A stretch of 64,000 nucleotides of DNA from Symbiodinium kawagutii (taxonomy: Eukaryota > Sar > Dinophyceae > Suessiales > Symbiodiniaceae): contig VSDK01018580.1 of the NCBI GenBank assembly GCA_009767595.1, positions 124,001-188,000 on the forward strand, written 5' to 3'. Shown piece after piece: positions 22,014-33,988 of this stretch. Position 1 is the first letter of the stretch. Every line of letters begins with the position of its first letter. The position numbers and the translations under genes are program-made. The notes under the pieces are model-generated. The model saw only the letters and a program-made list of their open reading frames with translations, did not search any database and was not told the DNA's origin.

Positions 22014-22979
22014 GGAAATAAATGCCTGTCAAGCCCCAAGTTGCACTGTGCTGGAAATGCAAACCCAAAGTGCAAACTGATGTCGCAACATCGCACTCTC
22101 GAGCCTCTGTGTCAGCCCCGAAGTTTGCGAATGCCATCCTATGACTAGCAAATCATTTCTCTTTTGTTCTGTCCTTTTCCGCCACCTTTACAATTCTGCC
22201 CTGAAGTTCCATGTCTTCTGTGTCTCCGATACCACAGTTTGTACGCTCAAAAATGTACTGAAGAAAACTAACTTGACTCGTGCAAAATCAGTAGGAAGAA
22301 ATGCAACGCAGGCAGTAGCAGGGATACGACCTATTTCAAGATGGGTTTGGAATTAGACAAATTGGTCTCATTGACTTGAGCGGAAGGAAAAAAGGAAAGT
22401 GGGAGATGCAAGTACCAGAGCGGATCTGAATGGATGGTTCATGGATGATGTTTGTAATAGAATCTATTGGTGACTTATGAAGGAACCATCGACCACTAGC
22501 AAGTTGCGCAAGATTTGTGAATGACTTTGATTCATGGTCCATGGTTTACACCATGGTGTGGTTCGTGGATGCGGTATTTGTAAACGAGCAATGGAAACCG
22601 AGGCAAACTTTGTGGATGAATGTGGGCTAATATGCTGTTCTGAAGCATAGAGAACTGAGCTAGATTAACATGGTTTTAATTCATTGTGAGTCTACCGGGG
22701 ACGAGAGTTGTTCATCAGCAACGAAAAGGAAGAGTCATTGAAAACGCTTGCGAAACAAGAGGCAACGGCTCCGACAGCAGCTCTTGGTTAGAGGCTGCAG
22801 TCGACTCCTTGATCAGGCTGAATGCCTCAAAGAATCTGCACAGGCAAACGACTGAGGCATTTTAACATTTTTCCAATGAAGAAAGCACCAGCTACAGATC
22901 TGTCAAATGGAAGGGACGGTGTTTTTTCCAATATACCTAGCCTTCTCCTCCTATCATGTTCTATCCTCATCTCTCTCTC

Positions 22980-23090
22980 CCTCTCTCTGTGGCTAGTGCT
23001 GTTTCTGTGACCGTTTCTGTCTGCCCTTTTTGTCTGTATCTGTACTTTTCTCTCTCTCTCCCTCTCTCTCTTTCTCTCGCGAGCCGTTCC
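22980..23090. repeat. CT-rich microsatellite
   Basis: Runs of TCTCTC and CCTCTCTC alternate with TCTGT words on the plus strand. Encoded RERE repeats on the minus strand are a by-product. Confidence 0.8.
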
Positions 23091-23230
23091 TGCCAAGTAT
23101 CTGGTGAACCCTCAACAAAGACGGCCACGGAGATTACCACAGGATCTTCGGTCCCGCCTTGCAACATTTGCAGCAGTGATGCCTCAGCATAGATCTCAGG
23201 ATGATGATGCGCAGGGCAGGCAAAATGTAT
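23090..23230 (-). CDS. Candidate exon, unidentified
   Basis: The minus frame gives IYAEASLLQMLQGGTEDPVV, then ISVAVFVEGSPDTW. This reads like a globular segment just upstream of the CT-rich repeat. No family is recognised. It could belong with the candidate exons at 25.2-25.8 kb on the same strand. Confidence 0.3.
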
Positions 23231-23397
23231 GCGCATGAGATCACGTTTATCCTGAGGCTGGGACTGGCACACTTATGCTTACTTCTGCCTGTTCAACAGC
23301 TACACTCAATAATAAAACAACACCATCAAATACCAAAAACAAGCAAGAAAAAACATAACAACTACATTGTCTTTAATACTGCTACCGATGCTCCTTC

Positions 23398-23512
23398 ACA
23401 ACTGTAACAACAGCAGCAACAGCAACAGTCACGACGACAACAACAACAACAACAAGAACAAGCAGTACTACCACCACCACCACGACGACGACTACTACTA
23501 CTACTACTCCTC

Positions 23513-23573
<61 letters not shown>

Positions 23574-23750
23574 TACTCCTACTCCTGNNNNNNNNNNNNN
23601 NNNNNNNNNNNNNNNNNNNNNNNNNCTGCTACTGCTACTGCTGCTGCTGCTGCTGCTACTGCTACTGCTACTGCTACTGCTACTGCTGCTACGACTACTA
23701 CCACCACCACCACCAGCACCAGCACCAGCATCAGCACCACTACCACTAAG
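23398..23750. repeat. Trinucleotide array with assembly gap
   Basis: (CAACAG)n passes into (CTA)n, then a 38-base run of N (23588-23625), then (CTG/CTA)n and (CAC/CAG)n. The gap inside a CTA/CTG array suggests the true length is unresolved. Confidence 0.95.
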
Positions 23751-25179
23751 TCTGAAGTACAAAGGACGAACCACTAATCACTACAGACTACAACCAACTA
23801 CAAACTAACTACTACTCGATGGTCAAAAAGTGCACACTGCCGTCCAAGAAACACGCTTGCAAGTCAGAATCATCAAAAAATGGAAGGTTGCACGACACTT
23901 GTTCATTTCCACATTGGACATACGAGCCGTCCGACCCAACCAGGACCAATCTCCCAATCCATGGCCAGCTTCACTATCTGAGGTCTGTAAAGAACCGTTA
24001 CCTGCTCTGGTGGGTATCTCAAAAAATACGGGTCGCAATTGAAAGCATTTAGCTCAGGTCCAGTAGACTGCGACTCAAAAACAACTTCAGGGGAGCAAAC
24101 TGCTCCGCGGCATTGACTGGTCATCTCACGGCTGCTCGCAGGGGGACTAGCGATCACTCCATTGCATTTTTTTTGTCGCTCTGATCTACAATCATGATAA
24201 CCAGCTGTCACATGGGAAGCATTTTTGTCAACATGCTTCCCATGCAGATTGTGGATGGCCCATCGACCATTCCAGGTTCTACGAGTACATGGTTTGGCTT
24301 TCAACATTCCACCAGGGGATTTGCTGATACATCTGAAAAGCTAAACTTTACCATCCATCGAACGACATGTAATCTAAAATGCATAATCAGTCTCAGAACT
24401 GTGTCTGTGATATGCCAAAAGTTTGCACTCAAAGGCATGACTTTTCCGAGGAGAACGTATCACCTTCTGGTTGTTGTTGCTGCTCTCGTTCTTGTGTGCT
24501 CCTATCATTGCTTGGATCCTTATTAGCATCCTCACAGCTCACTCCAAATGGTTGTACTGCGAACATGGAGGTTCCGTGGCAAGCGCAGCGTGGGAGGAGG
24601 GATGGGGGGAGGGCGCAGAACCTCCGCCGGAAGTGCGACTCAAAAACGAGCATCAAGCAGCTCCGCCACCCAGTCGGCAACCGAAACGCGAACAACCCAA
24701 CGGATACAACCAATCAACCTATGCAGCATGCCTGGTGTTACGCGAGCACCAAAGTTCTGAAAAGGAACTTGCGCAGGGAGCTAGCAAAAATGTTGCGGCA
24801 GGATGGCCGGCTGCTGAGAACATGCCCGAAATGCAGGCTTAGGACCTACCTTGAGAAAATCTGAGAACCAAGGACCAGGAACCCGGGGGACCAAAGGACC
24901 AAAGGACCTTGCTTCTTGCCTTTCTTCTTCCCTCTTTCTGGCCCTAATTTGCTTTCTTAGTACGACTAAATTTTGTAAACCTGCTTTTGTTTGCTTGAGA
25001 AAACCAGATCTTTTTTTTGAGGGGCATCCCTATTCTTGAATTACTGCCGCTCGCAAATCAAAACAACGGGCGACAACCAACAACCAACAAGAACAACCAC
25101 CATCATAACCACAATCGCAACAACAACCCGAGAGATCTGACCAAAGCAATTGCGGGTTTTGGAATCCAGAAATTCTGAA

Positions 25180-25330
25180 ACTGAGAAAAATTGTGAAGCC
25201 CAGCCTCAATTTCAACCTCAATCGTCGCGTTCTGGGCAAAGTTCCCGATCAGAGCCGAGTTTCGAATGAGCTGGCCCTGCGAGCCCTGCAGATCCGGTGC
25301 AAATTTTGTAATTCCATCCCTGCCAGCCGT
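25180..25330 (-). CDS. Candidate exon, unidentified
   Basis: The minus frame has QLIRNSALIGNFAQNATIEV then EIE, preceded by CAG and followed by GCTGGG, which would be a GC donor. The residue mix looks coding. The phase does not join simply to the exon at 25.5 kb, so linkage is unproven. Confidence 0.35.
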
Positions 25331-25509
25331 ATTCAAAATGTTTCCAGGGAAAAAGCTCACCCTTTGATCCTTCAGATCTTAATCATAGATCCTATTCTCA
25401 GCTCTTATTGAAAACAAAGGAAACTATTCTCACTATTCTCGACGATTGATGCTCACCCTTTAAGAATCATCGAGATGATGGAATCCTCCACTAAACATCG
25501 GAATCCTCC

Positions 25510-25770
25510 ACTTGTGCATGTGGAGCGCCTCAGCGTCCTCCTGGTAAATCTGCTGCGTTTCGTTGTTCAAGGCCTGGTTGGCCAGTTTAGCGAACATGTC
25601 CAGCACCGAAGTCTCCTGTGGATCAGCGCTATCTCGTCACTGGCATTCAACCTGCTTACCCGAGCTTAGTTCGACCACGAGGATTCCTCTGCTGTGGTTT
25701 CGGTCCTGCTGTTCTTCTAACCGTTCCACTGCCCTGCTTGCAGCTGCCGCCAGCTCTGCGGGTGAACCTG
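25510..25770 (-). CDS. Two linked exons of an unidentified gene
   Basis: Upstream exon (about 25770-25650) encodes SPAELAAAASRAVERLEEQQ, DRNHSRGILVVELSSGKQ and ends at CAG|GTTGAA. Downstream exon begins after CACAG at about 25617 and encodes ETSVLDMFAKLANQALNNET, then QQIYQEDAEALHMHKWR. The junction is in frame (SGKQ-ETSV). The first is probably a coiled coil. No domain name can be given. Confidence 0.5.
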
Positions 25771-26429
25771 CAAGAGCTACAAGGCTGCAGAGAGGTTTAG
25801 TCACTGATAATCAGTGAGGCTGCACAAACACCGATTCAACAAACATCCAGAACCACTGCTATACCCTTTTGGACTGCTAAAAATCAACAATTCAATCATC
25901 TTGCCTGACAGTGTCACAAGAAAATGAACAGCGCCAGCCTGTGAATGTCATAGTCATCGTGGTGCCCGTGGACTGCGGTCAACAAAGGATAAAAAACCGG
26001 TATTGGTGAAGTGCTTTGAAAACCAATCTTGGTAACAAGGTTCAACGAAATGTGCAATGTGCTATCAACGACATCAATGTGTAGGTGTTATCAGCAACAA
26101 TAATTGAATCTGACAAGGTGACAGCTAAAGACATCTTATTGTCCTTGGAGTTGCTGTTTTGTTCTCTTCATAGCTTCCAACAAACACACGACCAAACTTG
26201 CTACCCTCACAACTCTCCGGCAGCCTCTGTCGTACTTGTTGTCCTAGTCCTAGTAGCAATTGCTGGGCCATGGTTGCAAGGACGCAAAGGATGCATGCAC
26301 AAAAGGATGCTGATTCAAGTCAATGTCTGGTTGTGTGTGCTCTTCTGCAAAATGCTTTTCTGCCTGTGCATGGATCAAAACTTGTCCAATGCAGATGCAC
26401 GACAACTCAGAAACAGCAATCACGCGCAA

Positions 26430-27785
26430 GCATTCATTGGTACTGAGTGGGCAGTGTCCTTGACGTGGAGGTAGGGGTCATGGTCCCACTCACGATGGTC
26501 CGGCTGCTTGTCTGGACAAGTTGCAAACGGGCAGAACAATCCCCCAAAGAAATGATACCAATTCAACTGACTCAATGTTCATGATGTCAGGATACGTCAG
26601 CCATGTGCCCAACCAAAGCTGGCCTCCGTCGTGCTCATCGTCCTGGTGGAAGCAGTGGTTGAACACGAGTTTCCACGGCAAATACTTGAGTCGTTGCAAA
26701 GTGGCCCACAATCACATTCGATCTGTTGATATCCCTTTCAAGTTTAGGAATTGAAGAAACACATGCAAGCATTCATTGGTACTGAGTGGGCAGTGTCCTT
26801 GACGTGGAGGTAGGGGTCATGGTCCCACTCACGATGGTCCGGCTGCTTGTCTGGACAAGTTGCAAACGGGCAGAACAATCCCCCAAAGAAATGATACCAA
26901 TTCAACTGACTCAATGTTCATGATGTCAGGATATGTCAGCCATGTGCCCAACCAAAGCTGGCCTCCGTCGTGCTCATCGTCCTGGTGTAAGCAGTGGTTG
27001 AACACGAGTTTCCACGGCAAATACTTGAGTCGTTGCAAAGTGGCCCACAATGACATTCGATATGTTGATATCCCTTTCAAGTTTAGGAATTGAAGAAACA
27101 CATGCAAGCATTCATTGGTACTGAGTGGGCAGTGTCCTTGACGTGGAGGTAGGGGTCATGGTCCCACTCACGATGGTCCGGCTGCTTGTCTGGACAAGTT
27201 GCAAACGGGCAGAACAATCCCCCAAAGAAATGATACCAATTCAACTGACTCAATGTTCATGATGTCAGGATATGTCAGCCATGTGCCCAACCAAAGCTGG
27301 CCTCCGTCGTGCTCATCGTCCTGGTGGAAGCAGTGGTTGAACACGAGTTTCCACGGCAAATACTTGAGTCGTTGCAAAGTGGCCCACAATGACATTCGAT
27401 CTGTTGATATCCTACTTCAAGTTTAGGAATTGAAGAAACACATGCAAGCATTCATTGGTACTGAGTGGGCAGTGTCCTTGACGTGGAGGTAGGGGTCATG
27501 GTCCCACTCACGATGGTCCGGCTGCTTGTCTGGACAAGTTGCAAACGGGCAGAACAATCCCCCAAAGAAATGATACCAATTCAACTGACTCAATGTTCAT
27601 GATGTCAGGATATGTCAGCCATGTGCCCAACCAAAACTGGCCTCCGTCGTGCTCATCGTCCTGGTGTAAGCAGTGGTTGAACACGAATTTCCACGGCAAA
27701 TACTTGAGTCGTTGCAAAGTGGCCCACAGTGACATTCGATCTGTTGATATCCCTTTCAAATTTAGGAATTGAAGAAACACATGCA
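26430..27785. repeat. 339 bp tandem repeat, 4 copies
   Basis: Units start near 26430, 26769, 27108 and 27448 with period 339-340 and very few differences. Each unit holds the same minus ORF (LWATLQRLKYLPWKLVFNHC...), which ends in a stop once per unit, so the array is not one long coding repeat. The unit may derive from an exon. Confidence 0.95.
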
Positions 27786-28035
27786 AACATTCATTGGATT
27801 TCATTGGTATGCGAAGTGGGCAGTGTCCTTGATGACGATGTGGTGACCACGGTGTTGGTCTGGACAAGGCTTTATCAGGTGAGATACAATGAAACCCATG
27901 TCAATTGACTGAATACACTGAATGTTCATCATGCCCGGCATGTGGCCTTCGTTGTGCTCATGGTCCTGGTGTGGGCAGTGAGTGAACATGAGTTTCCACA
28001 GCAAAGTCGTCCACAGCAAGATTGGATGCTTTGCA
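27785..28035. repeat. Diverged fifth copy of the 339 bp unit
   Basis: After the fourth unit, words shared with the repeat continue (GGGCAGTGTCCTTGA, TTCATCATG.CCGG, GTGTGGGCAGTGAGTGAACA) with many substitutions and gaps. This points to an older ancestral array. Confidence 0.6.
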
Positions 28036-28430
28036 TGTTCCAAAGGCAGGGCTGTGGCAAAAACTTGAACTATAGCTCAAGGACAAAATGAATGCCATTA
28101 AGCTGTGCACGAGTGCGCAAATGCCTTTAATCTATGTTGGTTTGCAACCACTCGCGAGTCGTGGCACAAATAAATCCAAACACTCGCAGAGTTTACCAAG
28201 CAAACCAATACACATCAAGGATCTGACGGCTAATACGTGATTCCACAAAATCTGAGTCGCGGCTTTTACAGGTTTGCCAAACATTCTTACCAGCGAATGT
28301 TAGCTGCAATCGCTGGAACAATGAAACATCCAGACATCAATCGAGACACAGACGGAGAGGGAACCGCCAGCTACTGCTCAGCAAATGTCTCCGTGTTGGC
28401 TTGCAAACACGCGCGCCCACACACACACAC

Positions 28431-28837
28431 ACACTTGATAGACCGAATGGGTCACATGCAACTCGTACTGACAACTGATACTGCCCATCGGTTGGCGCCA
28501 ACATGGGCACTGAAGCCAAATTGGCGGTGATCAGATGATCTTGAGGAATGATGGATGATGAACAATTTGATAATCTCTCATGTAAGTTCCGAAAAATGCA
28601 GTGGCGGCTGACGGCTGCGCAATGAATTCAGCTGAGCAACAAAGATTCAATCATAAGCGAAATCAGCGGTGATCATCGCAGGTACGTCCAGATGATCAGT
28701 CTGGATATCCTCCCATCTCATGAGTAGCTTCGTTGGCAGTGGACTCATGAGTGGGCCACTGCCCCCTGCTGGCACAAACATCGATCGAAGAAAAGATTAG
28801 ATGCGATTTAGAGCCCTTCGGAACAGGGTTTGCTCTC
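28431..28837. repeat. Dispersed direct repeat, left copy
   Basis: About 400 bp nearly identical to 41203-41603, in the same orientation and 12.8 kb away. Both copies begin at a CA microsatellite and end in GGGTTTGCTCTC. The two copies differ by small indels, one of about 12 bp in the GTGGGCCACTGCC area. Confidence 0.92.
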
Positions 28838-29379
28838 ACACACAAAGCCAGTAGGCTTTGTAGGTTTGAAATTACACTTGAAATCACACTTCGCTCCAAT
28901 TTTCATCTTCAAAAAAAGCTCCAGACGATCGCTATACTCTCAGCTGGAGGACCGCTCCAAAAAAGCGGCTTGATGACCCGGTCGATCTTGATACTGTACA
29001 CTAATGAATTCTAGATGGTACACCAAAAGGTGGAATTTGCAAAAAGATCATCATCATCGAGCGTAGGCCTGCCAGGCGTACGCAAGACACATGGACGCAG
29101 GACACATGGGTTCCTATAGTCGTACGAGGTCGAAGGTAGGCCTGAATGAGTTGCATGGAACATAGACCACCAATACGGAACATGCCGAGATCTGCGATCA
29201 TCTTCAGCGGGCCCAAAAGCATGTAGCAGCACTTCCTAACCATTTGCCACACCTCTCCTGTAAAGCAATGGCAAACAAACGTTTGAAATGCGTCTAGAAA
29301 CACATTGGCCAGTTCATTGCGATGAATACAAAAACCAAAGGCGAAAGGCCCTGAGCATCTGGGGATTGAAAAAAATCAA

Positions 29380-29600
29380 GCCTGATCAATATTTCAATAA
29401 TATTGAAAATTGAAAAACGGAAGGCCATTTTTCAATACCAGATTTTTCAATATTGATCAATATGAAATCAATATTTTGATCAATATGAGATCAATATTTT
29501 GATCAATATCAGGATCAATATCAGGGCCAATATCAGGATCAATATCAGGATCAATATAGGACCAATATCAAGAAACATATGGGTCAATATATTGCAATAT
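29380..29600. repeat. GATCAATAT repeat tract, left boundary of hairpin-repeat unit
   Basis: GATCAATATGAGATCAATAT and related 10-12 bp words are tandemly arranged. The same words, in the same orientation, recur at 37430-37640. The two tracts bracket the region holding the hairpin repeats. Confidence 0.8.
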
Positions 29601-29938
29601 CCACAAAGATACATGTATATATCTCTATATTATAAGAAAAGAAGCAAGGGCATCAAAGGCAGAACTAAAACACTATTGTTCAATATCAGTTTATATGCCA
29701 AATTTTCATTTGCTGGGCCACCTGAAATCAAAGCATTCATGATTGTATAGGCTCAAAGACAATAATAATGCGCTAGGAAAAGAGGGCTTGAAAGAAAGCC
29801 ATCTGGGCAATGACCCAAAAAGGTGGAGCCAGAAGGCCCACTGTTTCCCTTGTGGATCAAGAAGCTTTGCAGGCAATATTTGATGAATTTGTGAGGAAAG
29901 ATGGCCAAGAAGCTTTCATTCTTGGCGCATAGGACAAT

Positions 29939-30889
29939 TTGAAAGTAACTCAAGCATGTAATGCTGGTGGCCTCTGTAAGTGTGCTCATTTTGTGCAGAA
30001 ATTTCTTGAAATTTCCAATGGAGAGATTCTGGCAGGTCAATTGAAACAATGTTTGATGAAACATGCCAGAACTCACAATATGACCGCCAGGAATGATCAG
30101 CTGTGGTCTGGCAAGTTGGCAACTCAGTTTGGGCGCCTTCTCAGCCATGTCAGAAGGCTTGAAAGAGAGCCAGACAAGCTGAGGCAATGTCTTGCCACAG
30201 CCATTGGTACGCAGAGGCAAACAATTTTGGAACTAGTGGACCTGAAAAAAAAGGCTTGTAAGAAAGCCAGCCCCATTGCAAATCCTGCCAGCTCTGCAAA
30301 GCCCACCAATGTTCCAGAGGGGCTTGGCAATAACAATGAAGTTGTCAATGAAAAAATGCAACAGGCCTGCAAGAAGGCCAGAACCCTGAAGGAAGAAGTT
30401 TCTGACGTGCCCCTGGATTCTGAGGGTTTTCCCAATGTACTTTCCTCTCCTAAAAAACAGGAAAACCTATTGCCAGAAGCGCAAAGCAAATTGCAGGCAC
30501 AAGAGAATGAAGCAACAATTTTAGAAAAACGAAATAATGCCAGCGCAAGGGATGCTTTGGAGCAAGCTGCAGAAGCAGCAGCCCAAGATTTCAAGCCAGC
30601 TGGTGAAAATTCAGGGCCTGAAAGAAGGCCAAAGAAAAGACCATCCTGTAATAAGGAAAAAGAAAAACCATCCAGAAGCCTGGCTGCAGAAAAGGCAGAG
30701 CAAGAAGAGGCAGGGCCTGAAAGAAGGCCAGCCAAAAAAAAAGCTTGTGTGAAAAAAACCACAACTTTGAAAAGGCCTTCAAAAAAAGACAAGGGGGAAA
30801 TTGCCAGTAGGGTTACACCAAAGCAGGAGGGCCCTGGGCCTGAAAGAAGGCCATGGTCCAAAATAAAGAAAACTTTGGCCACTGAGTAA
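29939..30889 (+). CDS. Lys/Glu/Ala-rich protein with hairpin-repeat-encoded motifs
   Basis: A 316-codon ORF. Residues 1-90 look globular (FVQKFLEISNGEILAGQLKQ, then histidine-rich HARTHNM and LRQCLATAIGTQRQ). The rest is disordered, rich in Lys, Glu and Ala. The hairpin repeats are read as KKACKKA, QACKKA and three GPERRP motifs. In the ACKKA phase the repeat would contain TGA, and these copies carry TGT or TGC instead. An in-frame segment with its own ATG at 29809 ends just before this ORF, so the true start may be upstream across an intron or stop. Function unknown. Confidence 0.5.
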   Translation: MKVTQACNAGGLCKCAHFVQKFLEISNGEILAGQLKQCLMKHARTHNMTARNDQLWSGKLATQFGRLLSHVRRLEREPDKLRQCLATAIGTQRQTILELVDLKKKACKKASPIANPASSAKPTNVPEGLGNNNEVVNEKMQQACKKARTLKEEVSDVPLDSEGFPNVLSSPKKQENLLPEAQSKLQAQENEATILEKRNNASARDALEQAAEAAAQDFKPAGENSGPERRPKKRPSCNKEKEKPSRSLAAEKAEQEEAGPERRPAKKKACVKKTTTLKRPSKKDKGEIASRVTPKQEGPGPERRPWSKIKKTLATE

Positions 30890-31447
30890 TCATATTTGCA
30901 AGGCTATGTGAACAACACCTGGAAATTGATTGTTTGCTGCAGTGCCAAAATGGCAGCTTCCCACCCTGGAGGTCACCAGGCCATCAGTAATGAATTGGAA
31001 AAAGTAGCCATGGATAAAGGAATGACGAAAGAGAAAACGGTGGCAGAAAGAAATGATTTACTGAAAAATGTAAATTGATTTTTTCAACCAGCAAGGCCTG
31101 CAAGAAGGCCAAGCTGCGCCAAGAAAAAATCACAGAGGAAGAGCAGGAAGAGCAGCATCATTTGAGGCCTGAAAGAAGGCCAAAGAAAATTCAAGAAATT
31201 CTCAGTAGAAACCGCAAAAGTTTCTCAGTAGAAACCGCAAAAGTTTCACCACAGACACAGCATCTCAAAGAGAAAACATGTAGTCTCAGTGGCAGGGCGC
31301 TAAGGGGATGGTTGGGTTGTAAGCAGGGGTTGCCAAACTTAAGTAGGGGGTGTAGGAGGCCTGGCTTGGTTCACTTGAAGCCTGCAGCCGTTTTCTCTTG
31401 TTTTTTTAGGCTCAAGCTTTAAGAGCAAAAAAAGTAGAGAGATAGGC

Positions 31448-31867
31448 GTGGGGGGCACCTTCCAACTCCCCCCCCAAGGAGTGCCTGAAAGAAGGCCAAT
31501 CACCATGGGTGAACGCTGGTGGAGCCGGCAGTGGTGGGATAGTGGATGGAGGGACTGGAGGTACAACCGGGATAGGGAGGAGGAAGGTAGATGGGAGGAG
31601 GAGGATGAGTGGGAGCAATGGGACTGGGATGCCAGAGATCCCAGGAACAGAGGGATGAGGAGGAGGAGGAAGAAGGGCCTGAAAGAAGGCCGGGAATCAA
31701 AGAAGTGTGCACCTGTGGCAAGGGTGCTGGGCCCAAGTGAAAAGGAAAAGATGAAGGAAAAAGAAAAGGAAAAGGAGAAGGAAAAAAAAAAGGAAAACGA
31801 GAAGGAAAAAGAAAAGGGAAAAAAGAAAAAAAAGCTCACAGGAGCGAGAACACAGCCCAGGGCCTGA
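31448..31867 (+). CDS. Trp/Arg/Glu-rich then poly-Lys/Glu ORF
   Basis: A 139-codon ORF. After PERRP comes a tryptophan-rich block (GERWWSRQWWDSGWRDWRYN), then acidic and GLKEG segments, then (KEKE)n. Composition suggests an exon of the same disordered-protein family as its neighbours. The frame ends in the low-complexity tract. Confidence 0.35.
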   Translation: MGGTFQLPPQGVPERRPITMGERWWSRQWWDSGWRDWRYNRDREEEGRWEEEDEWEQWDWDARDPRNRGMRRRRKKGLKEGRESKKCAPVARVLGPSEKEKMKEKEKEKEKEKKKENEKEKEKGKKKKKLTGARTQPRA

Positions 31868-31917
31868 CCCCACTGCCTCAGGGTCAGGAAGTAGAAGGCC
31901 TGAAAGAAGGCCACAGT

Positions 31918-32380
31918 ATGTGCCTGAGCACAGAGAAGGGCAAGCAGACTGGGATCCTTTCTGGCAGAGTGGACGTGGAAAAAGGCCCAGGGAAGCCAGA
32001 AAGGACAATAGGAGCAAGGATGAAGGGCCTGAAAGAAGACTACCCTGTGACTCCAGGGTCAAACCGCTGGAGGCAGATCAAGGCCATGGAGAAGGAAAGG
32101 ATGGCTGAAGAAAGAGCACTGGCTGAAGCCAGAGAAGAGCTGCTCAGGGAGAGGGAAGCCTTGTAGAGAGAAAGGGAAAGGCGGGAAGAGGAGGAAGGCC
32201 TGCAAGAAGGCCCTGGAATGCGCCTGATGAGTGTGAGCAAGGAAAGGTCTTCAGGAAGGCAGAGCTACAGGTACAAGATATACCGTGGCAAGCACTCAGA
32301 TGGCACTGCCACCTACAGAAGAGTGAAGGACCGCCCCCTGTCTCCAAGAGGGGACAGAAAAAAGAGAAGGGAAAGCGGAG
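31918..32380 (+). pseudogene. Charged-helix ORF fragments with hairpin-repeat motifs
   Basis: An open frame reads MKGLKEDYPVTPGSNRWRQI, then a long Glu/Arg helix (MAEERALAEAREELLRERE). It meets TAG at 32164 and resumes in the same frame with EEEGLQEGPGMRL and YKIYRGKHSDGTATYRRVKD. One stop in otherwise coherent coding suggests decay, or an intron I cannot place. Confidence 0.4.
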
Positions 32381-32383
32381 GAA

Positions 32384-32779
32384 GTGGAGGATGAGGTGGA
32401 GCAGAGTGAGTCAGAGGAGTCTCAGAGCAGTCAGGCTGACTCACCTGAGGACAAAAGTGGCCTGAAAGAAGGCCAGGAGAAAGAGGAGAAGGAAGAAGAA
32501 AAGGAAGAAAAAAAGAAGGAGGAAAAGGGAAAAGAAGAAGAGGGGGAGGAGAAGGAAAAAGAAAAAAAGGAGGAGGAGAAGGAAAAGGAGGAGACTCCAG
32601 AGGGAGAGGAAGCTCCAGAGGGAGAGGAGCCCTCCAAGGGCTCTGAGGACAGGAAAATTGATGAAAGGATCTCTAAAGGCCTGAAAGAAGGCCAGAAAAT
32701 ACCAAGGAAAAAAAGGCCTGAAAGAAGGCCAATAAAGAGCCCAAAGTTGAAGGGTGGTTTTTTCCTCACTGCTACTTGA
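32384..32779 (+). CDS. Acidic Lys/Glu repeat ORF with GLKEG and PERRP
   Basis: A 131-codon ORF that is mostly (EEKEEK)n. GLKEG comes from the copies at 32459 and 32678, and KRPERRP from 32715. Adjacent copies are thus read in different phases within one ORF. Confidence 0.4.
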   Translation: MEDEVEQSESEESQSSQADSPEDKSGLKEGQEKEEKEEEKEEKKKEEKGKEEEGEEKEKEKKEEEKEKEETPEGEEAPEGEEPSKGSEDRKIDERISKGLKEGQKIPRKKRPERRPIKSPKLKGGFFLTAT

Positions 32780-32879
32780 ACCACAGCAGTTGGCCAGAGG
32801 GGTGGTTTTCCAGCAGGATAAGGCCTGAAAGAAGGCCACTGTGCAACCAAAGAGTTGCATAGCCAAAACCTGAAATAAA

Positions 32880-33380
32880 GAAAAATGAAGAAAAAAAGAA
32901 AATAACTAATAATTACTAAAATAAGAAATTAAATATTTAGAGATCTTTTAAATATCAAAGGTATTGAAATATTGATATGTATATAAAGATTTTCACAATA
33001 TATCAACAAAATCAAAATATATATGTATATATAATTAAATATTTTGAAAATATTTGAAAATATGTTGAAATATGTACATATATAAATATATATTTTGAAA
33101 AAAACCTGAACTCTATATTTTTAAATTAATATGTAGGTTTTTTCAAAATATATATTTAGAAATTTTTTTAAATAAATATAAATGTATGTAAATAAGGATG
33201 TTTGATATAAATAATTTAAATTACAGTATTTTGAAAAATCTAAAATAAACATTCTAAATATGAAAAAAAATGAAACAGGAATAAAAAAATATTTCAAATG
33301 TATGTACATATATAATTTTAATTATATTTGTTTTTTTCTCCATATCTTTTTAAAAAAATATTTTTGAAAATTTTAAGACA
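32880..33380. other. Very AT-rich spacer
   Basis: About 500 bp of A/T runs and TATATA words with no coding signal. It separates the two halves of the hairpin-repeat region. Just after it, at 33400-33530, AGCGAATTCCATAAACCAC-like units repeat about six times. Confidence 0.85.
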
Positions 33381-33631
33381 ACCTAGAAGATAGAACCACT
33401 GCGAAGCCCACAGCGAATTCCATAAACCACAGCGAATTCCATAGCGAATTGCATAAACCGCAGCGAATTCCACAGCGAATTACATAAACCACAGCGAATT
33501 CCACAGCGAATTACATAAACCACGGCGAATTCCAAAACTAATTCTCTCAAGCTTTTTTTGGGGAATATTTTTTAAGATCTTCCAAAATTGATTTTACCCA
33601 GTGAGTTTTTGGCTCACAGCAACGTGGACCT

Positions 33632-33988
33632 TTGATGGCTCCAAAAAAACGACCCAGTGCTGCCAAGAAGGCCATAAGACAAACCCAACTGAACCTGGTT
33701 GCCAACAAGAAGAAAAAGGAAATGAAAGAGAAGGGCCTGAAAGAAGGCCCAGACCAAAAGGAAAAGGAATGCGCGCCTAAAGATGGGGAGACAGATGCTG
33801 CAGCAGCAGAAGCAAAGGAAACACCAGCAGATAGTTCAGGCCTGAAAGAAGGCCCAGCTGTGGAGACCCAGGTGGCTCAAGCAGCAGCAGTACCAGAACC
33901 CAATGCAGCTGTGGCGCCAACTAGCAATGACGGGCCAACTTACAGTTCCTCCTGGACCCAGAGTGAAGAGGGCCAGGACCGACTCTGA
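33632..33988 (+). CDS. N-terminal part of a hairpin-repeat-bearing protein
   Basis: Starts MAPKKRPSAAKKAIRQTQLN, a basic segment resembling a nuclear signal, then GLKEG twice. Sensible coding shifts to another frame near 33900-33960, where the following ORF (33903-34913) reads PGPRVKRARTDSEAG. A frameshift or a short intron must lie there. Confidence 0.5.
   Translation: MMAPKKRPSAAKKAIRQTQLNLVANKKKKEMKEKGLKEGPDQKEKECAPKDGETDAAAAEAKETPADSSGLKEGPAVETQVAQAAAVPEPNAAVAPTSNDGPTYSSSWTQSEEGQDRL

Noticed and set aside
23367-23777. ORFs with poly-Tyr, poly-Ala and poly-Thr
   Set aside because: Pure trinucleotide repeat around an assembly gap.
26521-27772. Regular array considered as a CRISPR
   Set aside because: Units are 339 bp with no short repeat/unique spacer pattern, and the genome is eukaryotic.
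30124-30882. 252-codon minus ORF opposite the hairpin-repeat ORF
   Set aside because: Mirror of the plus ORF; its Phe/Ser/Leu composition is the complement of Lys/Glu/Arg codons.
31339-32062. Long minus ORFs with poly-Phe/Ser
   Set aside because: Complement of GA-rich Lys/Glu coding DNA.
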